DNA from: Chloroflexota bacterium
GTDB taxonomy: Bacteria; Chloroflexota; Anaerolineae; Aggregatilineales; J027
Direction of reading: 5' to 3'
Assembly: GCA_013112715.1 (NCBI GenBank)
Contig: JABFGB010000023.1
Span: forward strand, 46,451 to 110,450
Length of the DNA stretch: 64,000 nt
This document shows, piece by piece, positions 53,606 through 62,798 of this stretch. The translations under genes and the position numbers were made by a program. Position 1 is the first letter of the stretch. Each line of letters opens with the position of its first letter. The notes under the pieces were generated by a model. That model worked only from the letters and a program-made list of their open reading frames with translations. It searched no databases and was not told the DNA's origin.

Positions 53606-54829
53606 CTAGCTCACAACAACTTCACGCTGCCAAACTTCAGGATCATAAGCGGGCAGTTCACAGCGAATGGGGCGATCTACACGATAGCCCAGCGCATAAC
53701 CCGCTTGCATCAATTGATGGATTTCGCTGGTACCTTCATAAATCACCGCGCCTTTGCCATTGCGGAGATAACGCTCGACATCATATTCATCACTGAAACC
53801 ATATGCACCATGAATTTGAATAGCTTCGAGGGCAGCCTTTACACTCATATCGGTAGCGTACCATTTCGCCATGCTGGTTTCGCGGGTGTTGCGCATCCCC
53901 ATATTTTTCATCCAGCCCGTCTTCAAAATAAGCAGACGGCCTGCATCATACCACTGCTGCATATAGGCGATTTTTTGTTGAACGAGTTGGTGTTTGCCGA
54001 TTTCTTTGCCGAAGGTTGAACGCTCATGGCAATATTTAATGCTGTCCTCAAGGCAGGCCCGAATCAACCCAACCGCGCCCGCCCCGACGGTATAGCGCCC
54101 ATTGTCGAGGCAACTCATGGCGATATAGAAGCCCTCGCCTTCTTCACCCAAGCGATTTTCAACGGGTACTTCAACGTTTTCCATAGCAAACCAGCCGGTT
54201 GAGCCAGCCCGCACCCCTAATTTACCGTGAATATCGCCAGCCGTGAAGCCCTTCATATCTTTGGTGACGATGAAGGCGGTGATACCCGCATGGGCGGGGT
54301 TGGCATGGGTATCGGTCTTGGCAAATACAAGGAAATTGTCGGCTTTGGTGGCAAGGCTAATCCACATTTTTTCGCCGTTGAGGATATACACATCCCCTTC
54401 ACGCCGGGCAGTGGAAGTCATCGCCGCAACGTCGCTGCCAGCATTCGGTTCGGTCAGCCCGAACGCGGCATATTTTTCCCCTTTGGCCTGTGGAACCAAG
54501 AACCGCTGCTTTTGCTCTTCTGTGCCCCATTGCAGGAGGGCCATGCTGTTAAGGCCCATATGCACAGACATGACCACGCGCAGAGTTGTATCTACGCGCT
54601 CTAGTTCTTCACACGCCAACGCCAATGTAATATAGTCGAAGCCCTGACCGCCATACATCACTGGGATATTGATGCCGAGAATACCCAATTCGCCCATACG
54701 CGGCAGCACGTCGGGATTCATTTGTTGTTTGCGATCCCATTCTTTGATGGTGGGGTAGACTTCTTTTTGGGCGAAGTCACGCACCATTTTTTGTGCCATT
54801 AGGTGTTCTTCTGTTAGCAAAAAGTCCAT
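53606..54829 (-). CDS. Acyl-CoA dehydrogenase
   Basis: The 407-aa flavoprotein has [23 protein letters not shown] (FAD/substrate region), [15 protein letters not shown], and the catalytic-glutamate segment [20 protein letters not shown] at the C-terminus. It would introduce the trans-2 double bond of an acyl-CoA and reduce ETF. Its location directly upstream of etfB-etfA (70-bp gap) gives a functional dehydrogenase/ETF unit. Chain length is unclear; short- or branched-chain specificity is typical for bacterial paralogues of this length. An extended -10 lies at 54917-54925. Confidence 0.95.
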   Translation of the reverse strand: MDFLLTEEHLMAQKMVRDFAQKEVYPTIKEWDRKQQMNPDVLPRMGELGILGINIPVMYGGQGFDYITLALACEELERVDTTLRVVMSVHMGLNSMALLQWGTEEQKQRFLVPQAKGEKYAAFGLTEPNAGSDVAAMTSTARREGDVYILNGEKMWISLATKADNFLVFAKTDTHANPAHAGITAFIVTKDMKGFTAGDIHGKLGVRAGSTGWFAMENVEVPVENRLGEEGEGFYIAMSCLDNGRYTVGAGAVGLIRACLEDSIKYCHERSTFGKEIGKHQLVQQKIAYMQQWYDAGRLLILKTGWMKNMGMRNTRETSMAKWYATDMSVKAALEAIQIHGAYGFSDEYDVERYLRNGKGAVIYEGTSEIHQLMQAGYALGYRVDRPIRCELPAYDPEVWQREVVVS

Positions 54830-54916
54830 ATTGTTTACAATCCTTAAGTCATAGACGCCTTTGCGTCACGGGATTTTAGTATGTGAGTGTTCGGAAACCG
54901 AATCACGATTTGAATA

Positions 54917-54925
54917 ATTATAACA
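54917..54925 (-). promoter_or_regulatory. Extended -10 promoter of acyl-CoA dehydrogenase/etf operon
   Basis: On the minus strand TGTTATAAT (54917-54925) has the TGn extension and a perfect TATAAT. It forms an inverted repeat with the same motif of the divergent promoter. Confidence 0.6.
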
Positions 54926-54963
54926 TCCTTCATACTTTCAAACCACATGGGTATAGTAATCCA

Positions 54964-54972
54964 TGTTATAAT
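54964..54972 (+). promoter_or_regulatory. Extended -10 promoter of the 131-aa response regulator
   Basis: TGTTATAAT at 54964-54972 lies 56 bp before the ATG and mirrors the divergent promoter at 54917-54925. The -35 regions are weak. Confidence 0.6.
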
Positions 54973-55028
54973 ACAAACTAGCTCTTTGAGTTTAATTGAT
55001 GCCGTTTTATTGATCTGGAGATTTATTC

Positions 55029-55424
55029 ATGGCTACCCTTGATTCGGGGCTAAAAGTGCTCGTTTTGGAAGACACTCAGGAACTTGCCGAAATCTTGGTC
55101 GAAACACTTAGGGGCATGAATCTTCAGGCCGAATCCAAATCGCATGGCCGTCCTGCCTTAGAACTCTATGAACAGCTTCAGCCCGATTTGATGATGCTCG
55201 ATATCGCGCTGCCTGATATGCAAGGGTGGAAAGTGTTGGACGCCATCAAAGAGAAAGTCCACAAGAATCCTGACTATAAACTTCCCAAAGTCATTGTCAT
55301 TACGGCCTATGGTGATCCTGCCAACCGCTTGATGGGCAAATTGCAGGATGTCGCCGAATATCTGATTAAACCCTTTACCCCCACCGAAATTGAAAAAGTG
55401 GTCACGCGGGTGATGGGCTTGTAG
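55029..55424 (+). CDS. Stand-alone receiver-domain response regulator
   Basis: The 131-aa protein is one receiver domain: acidic cluster LVLEDTQELAEIL, phospho-acceptor Asp in PDLMMLDIALPDMQGW, Thr in VIVITAYGD and conserved Lys in YLIKPF. There is no output domain. The gene precedes the TPR protein by 9 bp, so both are likely co-transcribed. TGGAG precedes the ATG. It may receive phosphate from a hybrid kinase elsewhere or from the GAF kinase in this window. Confidence 0.9.
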   Translation: MATLDSGLKVLVLEDTQELAEILVETLRGMNLQAESKSHGRPALELYEQLQPDLMMLDIALPDMQGWKVLDAIKEKVHKNPDYKLPKVIVITAYGDPANRLMGKLQDVAEYLIKPFTPTEIEKVVTRVMGL

Positions 55425-55433
55425 AGTTTCCCC

Positions 55434-56762
55434 TTGAAGCCTATTGCCTTCGTCCGATTTTTTCAGAGCCGCTGGTTTTTGGGATTTGTGTTTGTTGCTA
55501 TTGCCCTCCCACTGCTGTATATCAATCTTCGGCCCGAAACCAAATCACCTTCACCTCAGTCTATCGGCCCTGTTGCCACGCCAATTTCAAGTGATGAACT
55601 CGTGTTACTGCTGGCGAAGGTTGATCGGGAAGGTTGGACGCCTGCCTATCGCCAAGAATATGCTCGATTGATGACTGAAGAGGGTAATCTCCCTGCTGTC
55701 AATGCACTCATCTCCGTGACGACGGATTTAACCTTAGATGACCTGCCGATGATGTGGCGGTTAATTGAAGATGCCCTCAGTCAGCGGGATTGGTCTACAG
55801 CCACTACCCATCTACAACAAATCTTGCAGTTAAATCCACAGGATGCTCGTGCCAGCTATCAACTGGCTTTACTGTTGGCGACTGATACCCCGGCGGAAGC
55901 TATACCTTATCTTGAACAATCGTCTCTGTCCGCTGAATATGCCGATCAGGTGCGAACGATTCGGGGTGTATTGGCCCAATTTTCCAATGACGCCACTCCC
56001 GAAGATTGGCGTACATTGGGTCTGGTGTGCATGGATTTAGTGGAATGGGGTTGCGCGGAACGGGCATTTAGCGCGGCACTGGTGATAGATAGCCTCGATT
56101 GGCAGAGTTACGCCTATCGGGGTTATGTGCGCGACCAGAGCGCAGGTGATGGTCTGACTGACCTTGAAACGGCACTAGCACTCAACCCGTCTGGCCTCAC
56201 CTATTATTTTTTGGGACTGCACTATCGGAAAATCGAGCAAAACCTACAGGCGGCCCGCGATGTTTTAGCGCAAGCCTATGCCCTTGATCCCACCAATCCA
56301 GCGTTAGCAGCGGAATTAGGAAGTACCTATCAAGAGTCGAGCGAGTATGCAGCGGCGGAAAATTGGTATAGCCTTGCGGTATCGCTTGCGCCGGAGGATG
56401 TGCGTTGGCAGCGATTACGGGCAGCGTTTTATGCCGATGCCAATTTCCAACTGGATCAGATTGGGTTGTCAGCGATTCAAGAAGCCTATGCACTGGCTCC
56501 GCGTGATGTGGATATTCTGACCAGCATGGGGGCAGCCTATTTCTGGTTATTTGACCGCGAACAGGCCCGCAGTTTTTTGCAGCAGGCGTTGACAATTGAA
56601 CCGAATAATCCGCGTACTCGGTATTATTTTGCCTTGCAATTGGAACGTGAAGGCGATACACAAGGGGCGCTTGATTCCCTGACCTTTGTGGTACAAACAT
56701 TAGGGCCAGACGCCGGATTTGGACTATTGGCAGCGCGCGAAATTCAGCGGCTGAGTCGTTAG
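55434..56762 (+). CDS. Membrane-anchored tetratricopeptide-repeat protein
   Basis: The 442-aa protein has an N-terminal hydrophobic segment (LGFVFVAIALPLLYI) and then about nine TPR-like helix pairs, for example DWSTATTHLQQILQLNPQDARASYQLALLLA and REQARSFLQQALTIEPNNPRTRYYFALQLE. Such proteins act as assembly scaffolds outside or at the membrane. The TTG start at 55434 follows the regulator stop but has no clear ribosome-binding site, so the true start could be further in. It is followed by two lectin-fold genes. Confidence 0.8.
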   Translation: MKPIAFVRFFQSRWFLGFVFVAIALPLLYINLRPETKSPSPQSIGPVATPISSDELVLLLAKVDREGWTPAYRQEYARLMTEEGNLPAVNALISVTTDLTLDDLPMMWRLIEDALSQRDWSTATTHLQQILQLNPQDARASYQLALLLATDTPAEAIPYLEQSSLSAEYADQVRTIRGVLAQFSNDATPEDWRTLGLVCMDLVEWGCAERAFSAALVIDSLDWQSYAYRGYVRDQSAGDGLTDLETALALNPSGLTYYFLGLHYRKIEQNLQAARDVLAQAYALDPTNPALAAELGSTYQESSEYAAAENWYSLAVSLAPEDVRWQRLRAAFYADANFQLDQIGLSAIQEAYALAPRDVDILTSMGAAYFWLFDREQARSFLQQALTIEPNNPRTRYYFALQLEREGDTQGALDSLTFVVQTLGPDAGFGLLAAREIQRLSR

Positions 56763-56786
56763 CGATATGGGTAAGGAGCGAGAGTC

Positions 56787-57422
56787 ATGCGCAAACGTAT
56801 TACACTGCTAACGGTGATTGTTTTCCTGATAAACTTCTTGACGATTGCCTATGCTCAGGATGGCAACCGCCTGTTCTCGGATGACTTTTCGACCTATGCG
56901 AATGTGTGGGAAACCCAAGATACCCCTGATTACACGGCTGATTATGACCAAGACAATCTGGCTTTTTTCATGGACATCAGAACCACCGAACAAGAGGTTT
57001 GGTCAACCCCACGTTCGTCATTAGACCTGACCGCCTATGTGATTGAAGTGACGGCTGTGATAGATGCGACCAGCGCCGCCGACAGCATGGCGGGTTTGCT
57101 GGTGAATTATGTAGATGAAGATAACTTTTATGTCTTTATCCTCCGCGCTTCTGGCTACTACGAGGTGCGTCTGCGACTGGACGGGGAGTGGTTGGATAGA
57201 CCGCTGGTGTTTGGCAAGGCTCCCCAAGCCGAAAGTTATCGTCTTAGTGTGCAAAATCAAAATGGGGTCTTTGAATTGGGTCTAAATGGCGAACCGCTCG
57301 TTCCCTTTGTAAATACCGAACTCAGCGGCGGCAAATTTGGATTATATGCCCAATCGGGTGACGGCCCCATGCTTGTCCGATTTGACGATTATCTGGTGCG
57401 TGACCTCCGACCTGAAAGCTGA
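56787..57422 (+). CDS. Secreted LamG/concanavalin-like protein
   Basis: This 211-aa protein has a signal peptide (MRKRITLLTVIVFLINFLTIAYA) and one jelly-roll domain. The pattern LFSDDFSTYANVWET..., VDEDNFYVFILRASGYYEVRLRLDGEW, FDDYLVRD matches the 3-keto-disaccharide-hydrolase/LamG-like fold, and it lacks an obvious catalytic motif. A similar domain ends the next protein. The gene follows the TPR gene by 24 bp, with a GGAG site, so they may act together in the envelope. Confidence 0.75.
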   Translation: MRKRITLLTVIVFLINFLTIAYAQDGNRLFSDDFSTYANVWETQDTPDYTADYDQDNLAFFMDIRTTEQEVWSTPRSSLDLTAYVIEVTAVIDATSAADSMAGLLVNYVDEDNFYVFILRASGYYEVRLRLDGEWLDRPLVFGKAPQAESYRLSVQNQNGVFELGLNGEPLVPFVNTELSGGKFGLYAQSGDGPMLVRFDDYLVRDLRPES

Positions 57423-57519
57423 ACTCCCGATTAGGATTGGCATCTGGTAAAATCCTTTTTCAAATCCGGTAGAATATAGGCCGGACACTTTTGTTTAATC
57501 AGATGGATAGAATGGCCTG

Positions 57520-58941
57520 ATGTCATCTTCGAGTGCAAGTGTAAGAGAACCCCACGTCCAGTCCCAACGCAGCCAAAGTTATTCGGCACGCCCCCAACAC
57601 CGCCGCTTGATTGCAGGCATACAGGTGTTGTTTTTTATATTTGGCTTGATTTTTCTGTTGATGGGTGGCTTGCGGGTAGCTTTAGAGTTTTATGGCAACA
57701 TCAAAGATACCATTGGTAGCCTATCTATTGAAAATATCACCTCAATGCCCGTTCTTATTGTGGGTGTTTTAATGACTCTGCTCGGTTATGGCTTGTTGTG
57801 GAGTATGGCTGCATTAGGAGCAAAAGAACCTCCTGCATGGCACAGTGGACGCAATGGTTTGGCCGGTATAGTGACAATGCTGGTTATCCTGATGGGAGTG
57901 ACGGCATGGCTCAATGTGGCATGGCTCATTTTCATGGTGCCAATTGCAGTCCTATTTGGTGGATTGGCGACGTTTTTGCTGCTGAGTTTTAACCAGCCCT
58001 CGGTACGTTTAGCGCTGGGTGCAGACCGTCTACAAAAACGCGAGGCGGTTGGCTTTAACTGGGTACGAAATGGTTTTATTGTGCTTATACTTTCAACAAT
58101 GGCTGTCATAGGCGGGGTGTATGCCGTCTTGACCGATATTATTGAACTGCCCCTGCCGGAAACCAAACCGGGCGAGTTCATCTTTGTCACCACTTTTGAC
58201 AACTATAACGATGAGTGGGATTTGTATCCGGGACGCAATTCATCGGAAATCCTGCCAGATGAAGCGGGCAACCCTCGCTTGGTCATTAAGGTGGATTCGG
58301 GCCAGTTGCAAGATGGTGTTTTTTCGCTGCTGGATCGCAAAGTACGGGATTTCGATTTGCGGGTGACGACGACTCAATTGACTAGTGCCGACGATTTTGA
58401 CAATTTATATGGTGTGATTTTCCGCTATCGGGATAATGATAATTATTATGCCTTTGAAATCAGTGGGGACGGTTATTATCGGCTTGTGAAGGTCGAAGAC
58501 GGTGTGCAGAAAGAAATCAGCACATGGATTGGCACGACGGATACCAGCGGGGACGGCTTTGAGGGCTATCCGACCCTGATTCGCCCCGGACGGTATAATG
58601 TTATCGAAGACCCACTCGACACCAAGAATGAAATTCGTGTGGTGGGTCATGCCGATAAATTTTGGTTTTATGTCAATAGTCAACGGCTCAAACTGTGTCA
58701 GGCGGGGGAAAGCCGCGAAAGCACTTATACCAATGGTCAGTGTTACAGTGACAATCTGACCGATTATTATCAGGATGACAGTTTTAAACAGGGCCAGATT
58801 GGCCTGTTGGCTGGCTATTCTCCTAGCGGCGATTTGAGTGTTCCGGTGACAATTGCATTTGATAATGTGATGATTGTCGGGCCCGATCCCGATACGATTA
58901 ACCTGAGCGAGGAACCCAATGTCTCTGAAAACCCAAATTAA
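57520..58941 (+). CDS. Membrane protein with C-terminal lectin-like domain
   Basis: The 473-aa protein has a basic N-terminus, at least four membrane helices (residues about 30-55, 75-95, 110-135, 185-210), then a 250-residue extracytoplasmic domain beginning at EFIFVTTFDNYNDEWDLYPG. This domain is a longer relative of the jelly-roll in the preceding protein (YRDNDNYYAFEISGDGYYRLVKVEDG compared with VDEDNFYVFILRASGYYEVRLRLDG). Its last codons overlap yqeY by 23 bp. The function is unknown; carbohydrate or glycan binding is inferred. Confidence 0.78.
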   Translation: MSSSSASVREPHVQSQRSQSYSARPQHRRLIAGIQVLFFIFGLIFLLMGGLRVALEFYGNIKDTIGSLSIENITSMPVLIVGVLMTLLGYGLLWSMAALGAKEPPAWHSGRNGLAGIVTMLVILMGVTAWLNVAWLIFMVPIAVLFGGLATFLLLSFNQPSVRLALGADRLQKREAVGFNWVRNGFIVLILSTMAVIGGVYAVLTDIIELPLPETKPGEFIFVTTFDNYNDEWDLYPGRNSSEILPDEAGNPRLVIKVDSGQLQDGVFSLLDRKVRDFDLRVTTTQLTSADDFDNLYGVIFRYRDNDNYYAFEISGDGYYRLVKVEDGVQKEISTWIGTTDTSGDGFEGYPTLIRPGRYNVIEDPLDTKNEIRVVGHADKFWFYVNSQRLKLCQAGESRESTYTNGQCYSDNLTDYYQDDSFKQGQIGLLAGYSPSGDLSVPVTIAFDNVMIVGPDPDTINLSEEPNVSENPN

Positions 58942-59362
58942 TGATGATTTAAAAAAGGCCATGATGGAAAAAGACGCAGCACGGCGCGATGCCATCCGTA
59001 TTATTCAGGCTGCCATTAAACAGGTGGAAGTGGATTCCCGTAAAGAGTTGGACGACGCAGCGGTGCTGGATGTGTTGCAGACTGAAGCCAAAAAGCGCCG
59101 TGAAGCCATTACCAATTTTGAGCAGGCCGGACGCACAGAGTCTGCCGAGAGCGAACGTTTTGAATTGACCCTGATTGAAACTTATCTGCCCAAACAGTTA
59201 ACCCGCGAAGAGATTGAAGCCGAAGTCAAAGCCGCTATTGCCCAAACCGGGGTGACTTCTTCCAAAGAAATGGGCAAGTTGATGGGTGTGCTGATGCCCA
59301 AAGTGAAAGGGCGTGCCGATGGGAAATTGGTCAACGAAATTGTACGTACCCTGCTGGGCTGA
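58919..59362 (+). CDS. yqeY: GatB/YqeY-domain protein
   Basis: The 147-aa protein is a complete YqeY: N-terminal helices MSLKTQINDDLKKAMMEKDAARRDAIRIIQAAIKQVE and a C-terminal GatB-tail-like part (YLPKQLTREEIEAEVKAAIAQTGVTSSKEMGKLMGVLMPKVKGRADG). It is the tRNA-binding tail domain found in GatB, present as a free protein. The gene overlaps the upstream one by 23 bp and has GAGGAAC before its ATG. It is often found near ribosome and DNA-primase genes. Confidence 0.92.
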   Translation: MSLKTQINDDLKKAMMEKDAARRDAIRIIQAAIKQVEVDSRKELDDAAVLDVLQTEAKKRREAITNFEQAGRTESAESERFELTLIETYLPKQLTREEIEAEVKAAIAQTGVTSSKEMGKLMGVLMPKVKGRADGKLVNEIVRTLLG

Positions 59363-59417
59363 TTGGAAGTAGGGGGGCGATATGATGCCACCCCAAAGGA
59401 CAAGTGGGGAGAGGCGT

Positions 59418-61814
59418 ATGACCTTCTACCCAATCTTGAAAACCACAACCGCCCGACTACAACGCATCGTTATGGTGGGGTTGGCGGTGATCTATCTCAT
59501 ATTAGGGACCATCGTGTTGGCCTACGATGCGATTTTCCCCTCAGATAACACCTATCAACTCCATTCTGGTGATATTGCCTCCGATGATATTTTTGCCCCT
59601 GAAGACCGCACCTATGAAAGTGCCGTCCTCACTGACCAAGCCCGTCAAGTGGCCCGCAATAATGCCCGCCCCGTTTATGATCGCATCGCCAATGTCAGCC
59701 GCGATCAGGTGGAGACGGCCCGCAATATCGTCGAATATATTACCCTCACGCGGAATGACCAATACGCGACCCGTGAGCAAAAACTCAGCGACTTACAGGC
59801 GATAGAAGCCCTCAAGGCACTTGACATCGCTTTTTGGCAGGCCATTCTGGATACCAGTTCCAACGATTGGCAGGCCATTGAAGCGGAGACCATCGCAGCG
59901 CTTGAACGCACGATGCGGCGCGATATTTCCCCTGAATTATTGACCGAGGAACGACAAGCCATACCTAGTCGTGTGGATGCGAGCCTGCCCGAAAGCCAAC
60001 AAAACGTCGTGGTGGCGATTGTGCGTGAGTTGGTTGTGCCCAATAGCCAGTTGAATGAGGCTGAGACATTGGCGGTACAGGAAACAGCAGCAGCACTCGT
60101 TGAGCCGTTATTCCGTACCTTCCGCGAAGGGCAGATTTTGATTAGCAAGGGCCAGCAAGTCACCGAAGTAGATGTGGAAGCACTGCGTCAATTTGGATTG
60201 CTACAGCGTCAAGAAAGCCGTTGGACGCTGATCTTAGGTGGCTTTTTGATGCTCGTCGTGGTCAGTGGAATTCTGCTGGTTTATCTAAATCGTTTCTATC
60301 CCAACGTGTCTGATTCCCCGGCAATGCTGGGGCTAATAGCGACTCTTTTTTTAGAGTTTCTTGTGATCGCTCGATTGTTCCATCCGAGCGGACTAAATGA
60401 ACTGTTTCCTGCCGCTGCACTGGCCTTGTTGTTAACTACCCTTGCTGGCCCGCATTTGGCGCTGATTGTTATTACGGGCTTGGCGCTTTTGGTTGGTGCG
60501 ATGATTGATAGCTCGATGGACTTCATTGGCTTGATTGGCGCAAGCGGGGCGGCTGGAATTTTGGGCCTGCGTCATATTGAGCGACTTAATGCTTATTTTG
60601 TAGCGGGGGCGATTGTTGGCTTAATCAACGTGGGACTGTTGGTGGCCTTTCAGCTAGTATTCGAGGAGGATACACAAGTCGTTGATCTTGGATGGGTAAT
60701 CCTATTAGGGATGGGCAATGGTATGTTTGTAGCGATGTTGGCCTTTGCGCATCTTTATGTGATTACGAATGTGTTGAACCTCCCCACCAGCCTCAAACTG
60801 GATGAGCTAAATCGTTCTAATCAGCCGCTTTTGCAGCGATTACTACGTGAAGCGCCGGGTACTTATCAACACAGTTTGCAGGTAGGGAATTTGGCCGAGG
60901 TAGCCACCGAACGGATTGGCGGCAACGCTGCATTGGTACGAGTAGCCGCCATGTACCATGACATTGGTAAGATGCTCAACCCGCATTTTTATGTCGAAAA
61001 TCAGGCCGAGGGGTTTAATCCGCATGACGTTTTGGATGATCCTGTTCAAAGCACCCGTTTAATTATTGGGCATGTCGTCGAGGGTGAACGGATGGCCCGG
61101 CGCTATCGGTTGCCTCCACGTATTCGTGATTTTATCCGTGAGCATCACGGCACGACACGGGTCATCTATTTTTATCATAAGGCCCTAGAGCAGGCAGGTG
61201 GCGATGAAAGTAAGGTGTCGGCGGAGGATTTCACTTATCCCGGCCCACGCCCTCAGAGCAAGGAAACCGCTATTTTGATGTTGGCCGATGGCACCGAAAG
61301 TGCCGCGCGTGCCATCAAGCCGCATAACGAGACCGAAGTGGCGGAAGTGGTCAGTATGATTTTTGAGCGAGCGCTGCAAGAGGAGCAGTTGGATGACTGC
61401 AATTTGACCCTCAAGGAACTCAAAATTATTCAGCAGTCCTTTATTGAGACGCTGCAAGGGGTCTATCATCCACGTATCGCCTATCCCACTCCCCTGAAAA
61501 AACGTGCGACACTCGCGGTTCCGGCTTATATCGCGCCGCGCCCCGAATTAGTCGAACCAACCGCGTCTAAACCGACGACCACCATTGAGGCAAAAGCCGA
61601 GCCTGTGCCGGAGGTTGCGCCAAAATCACCCAAAACCACGACAGGGGAATACCGCAATATTTCAGTCGGTACGTATGGGGCTATCGTTTCAGAGGCCACC
61701 GACCCACGTAGACCCCGACGGCGTGATACTGCTGAACGACAAAAGACGACCTCGACGCCCATCGTCAAACCTGAAGAATCTAAACCGGAGAATGATTTAC
61801 CAGATGGACTGTAA
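59418..61814 (+). CDS. pgpH: PgpH-type c-di-AMP phosphodiesterase (7TMR-HD)
   Basis: The 798-aa protein has an N-terminal extracytoplasmic 7TMR-HDED region, a seven-helix membrane domain, and an HD domain with the catalytic HD in AAMYHDIGKML near residue 514 and the outer ligands HSLQVGNLAE and IREHHGTTRVIYFY. It is expected to hydrolyse cyclic-di-AMP to pApA. A 100-residue Pro/Thr-rich tail after residue 690 is unlike most homologues. The ATG at 59418 follows GGAGAGG; an upstream ATG at 59382 is in frame. Confidence 0.92.
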   Translation: MTFYPILKTTTARLQRIVMVGLAVIYLILGTIVLAYDAIFPSDNTYQLHSGDIASDDIFAPEDRTYESAVLTDQARQVARNNARPVYDRIANVSRDQVETARNIVEYITLTRNDQYATREQKLSDLQAIEALKALDIAFWQAILDTSSNDWQAIEAETIAALERTMRRDISPELLTEERQAIPSRVDASLPESQQNVVVAIVRELVVPNSQLNEAETLAVQETAAALVEPLFRTFREGQILISKGQQVTEVDVEALRQFGLLQRQESRWTLILGGFLMLVVVSGILLVYLNRFYPNVSDSPAMLGLIATLFLEFLVIARLFHPSGLNELFPAAALALLLTTLAGPHLALIVITGLALLVGAMIDSSMDFIGLIGASGAAGILGLRHIERLNAYFVAGAIVGLINVGLLVAFQLVFEEDTQVVDLGWVILLGMGNGMFVAMLAFAHLYVITNVLNLPTSLKLDELNRSNQPLLQRLLREAPGTYQHSLQVGNLAEVATERIGGNAALVRVAAMYHDIGKMLNPHFYVENQAEGFNPHDVLDDPVQSTRLIIGHVVEGERMARRYRLPPRIRDFIREHHGTTRVIYFYHKALEQAGGDESKVSAEDFTYPGPRPQSKETAILMLADGTESAARAIKPHNETEVAEVVSMIFERALQEEQLDDCNLTLKELKIIQQSFIETLQGVYHPRIAYPTPLKKRATLAVPAYIAPRPELVEPTASKPTTTIEAKAEPVPEVAPKSPKTTTGEYRNISVGTYGAIVSEATDPRRPRRRDTAERQKTTSTPIVKPEESKPENDLPDGL

Positions 61815-62313
61815 TTTACAGATTGCTGAGGATGTGATGCTGGTGGATGCCATGCCAGCCGACGCCTTGATGAAATTGGAGGCGTTGGCAGCAGGGGTGA
61901 TGAATAAGTTGGATTTTGTGCCAGATACTGGTCTCGCCATTTATGTCGCCACTGATGAATATGTCCAATCCCTCAACCACCAATATCGTGGGGTGGATGT
62001 GACCACCGATGTCTTGACGTTTCCTGCTGAACCCATGCCTGAAGAATTTGAGGATGAGGAAACGCCTTATGCGGGAGACATAATCTTGGCGTATCGGCAT
62101 ATTTTGGAGCAGGCCGCTCAGTCCAATCATGCCCCCGCTGACGAATTTGGCCTGTTGGTAATTCATGGGCTGTTGCATCTTGCTGGATACGATCACGATA
62201 CCCCAGATCGCCAAAAGGTGATGTGGGAAAAACAAGCCGAATTGCTGGCACTCTTTAATATCCCGATTGTCGTGCCTGATTTTATTCACGGCCCCGACGA
62301 AGGTGAATCGTAA
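61804..62313 (+). CDS. ybeY: Endoribonuclease YbeY
   Basis: The 169-aa protein has the zinc motif HGLLHLAGYDHDTPD near residues 120-134 (H-x3-H-x5-H) and the preceding YRGVDVTTDVLTFPAE. It is the single-strand RNase needed for 16S rRNA 3'-end maturation and ribosome quality control. The start overlaps the pgpH end; the ATG at 61804 is preferred, but one at 61792 is possible, since GGAG sits awkwardly for both. The pgpH-ybeY-dgkA order is the conserved Gram-positive arrangement. Confidence 0.94.
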   Translation: MDCNLQIAEDVMLVDAMPADALMKLEALAAGVMNKLDFVPDTGLAIYVATDEYVQSLNHQYRGVDVTTDVLTFPAEPMPEEFEDEETPYAGDIILAYRHILEQAAQSNHAPADEFGLLVIHGLLHLAGYDHDTPDRQKVMWEKQAELLALFNIPIVVPDFIHGPDEGES

Positions 62314-62318
62314 TTGCC

Positions 62319-62798
62319 ATGAGCCAAAAGACAAGCAAGACCCCTCATACTCATATCACTGGTTGGCGACGGATTGTCCATCCTGATATTCAAAAAACCC
62401 TAGCGGTGAACCCCGAAACCTACAGCCCTCAAATCAGCGGCAGTCGGTTGGCAAGTCTACGTTATGCGATTGCTGGTTGGCTTCATATGTTGCGTTATCA
62501 AAAAAATACCCGTATCCAAGCAGTCGCCAGTATCATGGTGTTTATTGTGTCCTTATGGCTGCAAATTCCAGCGCGGGATTACGCGGTTATTGTCTTGGTG
62601 GTTGGCCTTGTTTGGATGGCTGAATTTTTGAATGCAGGTATTGAAGCCGCCGTCAATCTTGCCATGCCAGAAATTCACCCAATGGCGCGGGTGGGCAAAG
62701 ATGTGGCTGCTGCTGCCGTGTTGCTTGGAGTCGTGGTATCTATTGTCGTGGGCCTGTTGATTTTGGGGCCGCCTTTATGGGAGCGTTTGGGGTTATGA
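62319..62798 (+). CDS. dgkA: Diacylglycerol/undecaprenol kinase (DgkA family)
   Basis: The 159-aa protein has a soluble N-terminal tail of about 45 residues. Three membrane helices follow, with the family motif EFLNAGIEAAVNLAMPEIHPMARVGKDVAAAAVLL, containing the conserved catalytic Glu and the Mg-ATP site Glu. In Gram-positive-type bacteria such proteins phosphorylate undecaprenol for cell-envelope synthesis. It lies 5 bp after ybeY and overlaps the next start by 4 bp (ATGA). Confidence 0.92.
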   Translation: MSQKTSKTPHTHITGWRRIVHPDIQKTLAVNPETYSPQISGSRLASLRYAIAGWLHMLRYQKNTRIQAVASIMVFIVSLWLQIPARDYAVIVLVVGLVWMAEFLNAGIEAAVNLAMPEIHPMARVGKDVAAAAVLLGVVVSIVVGLLILGPPLWERLGL

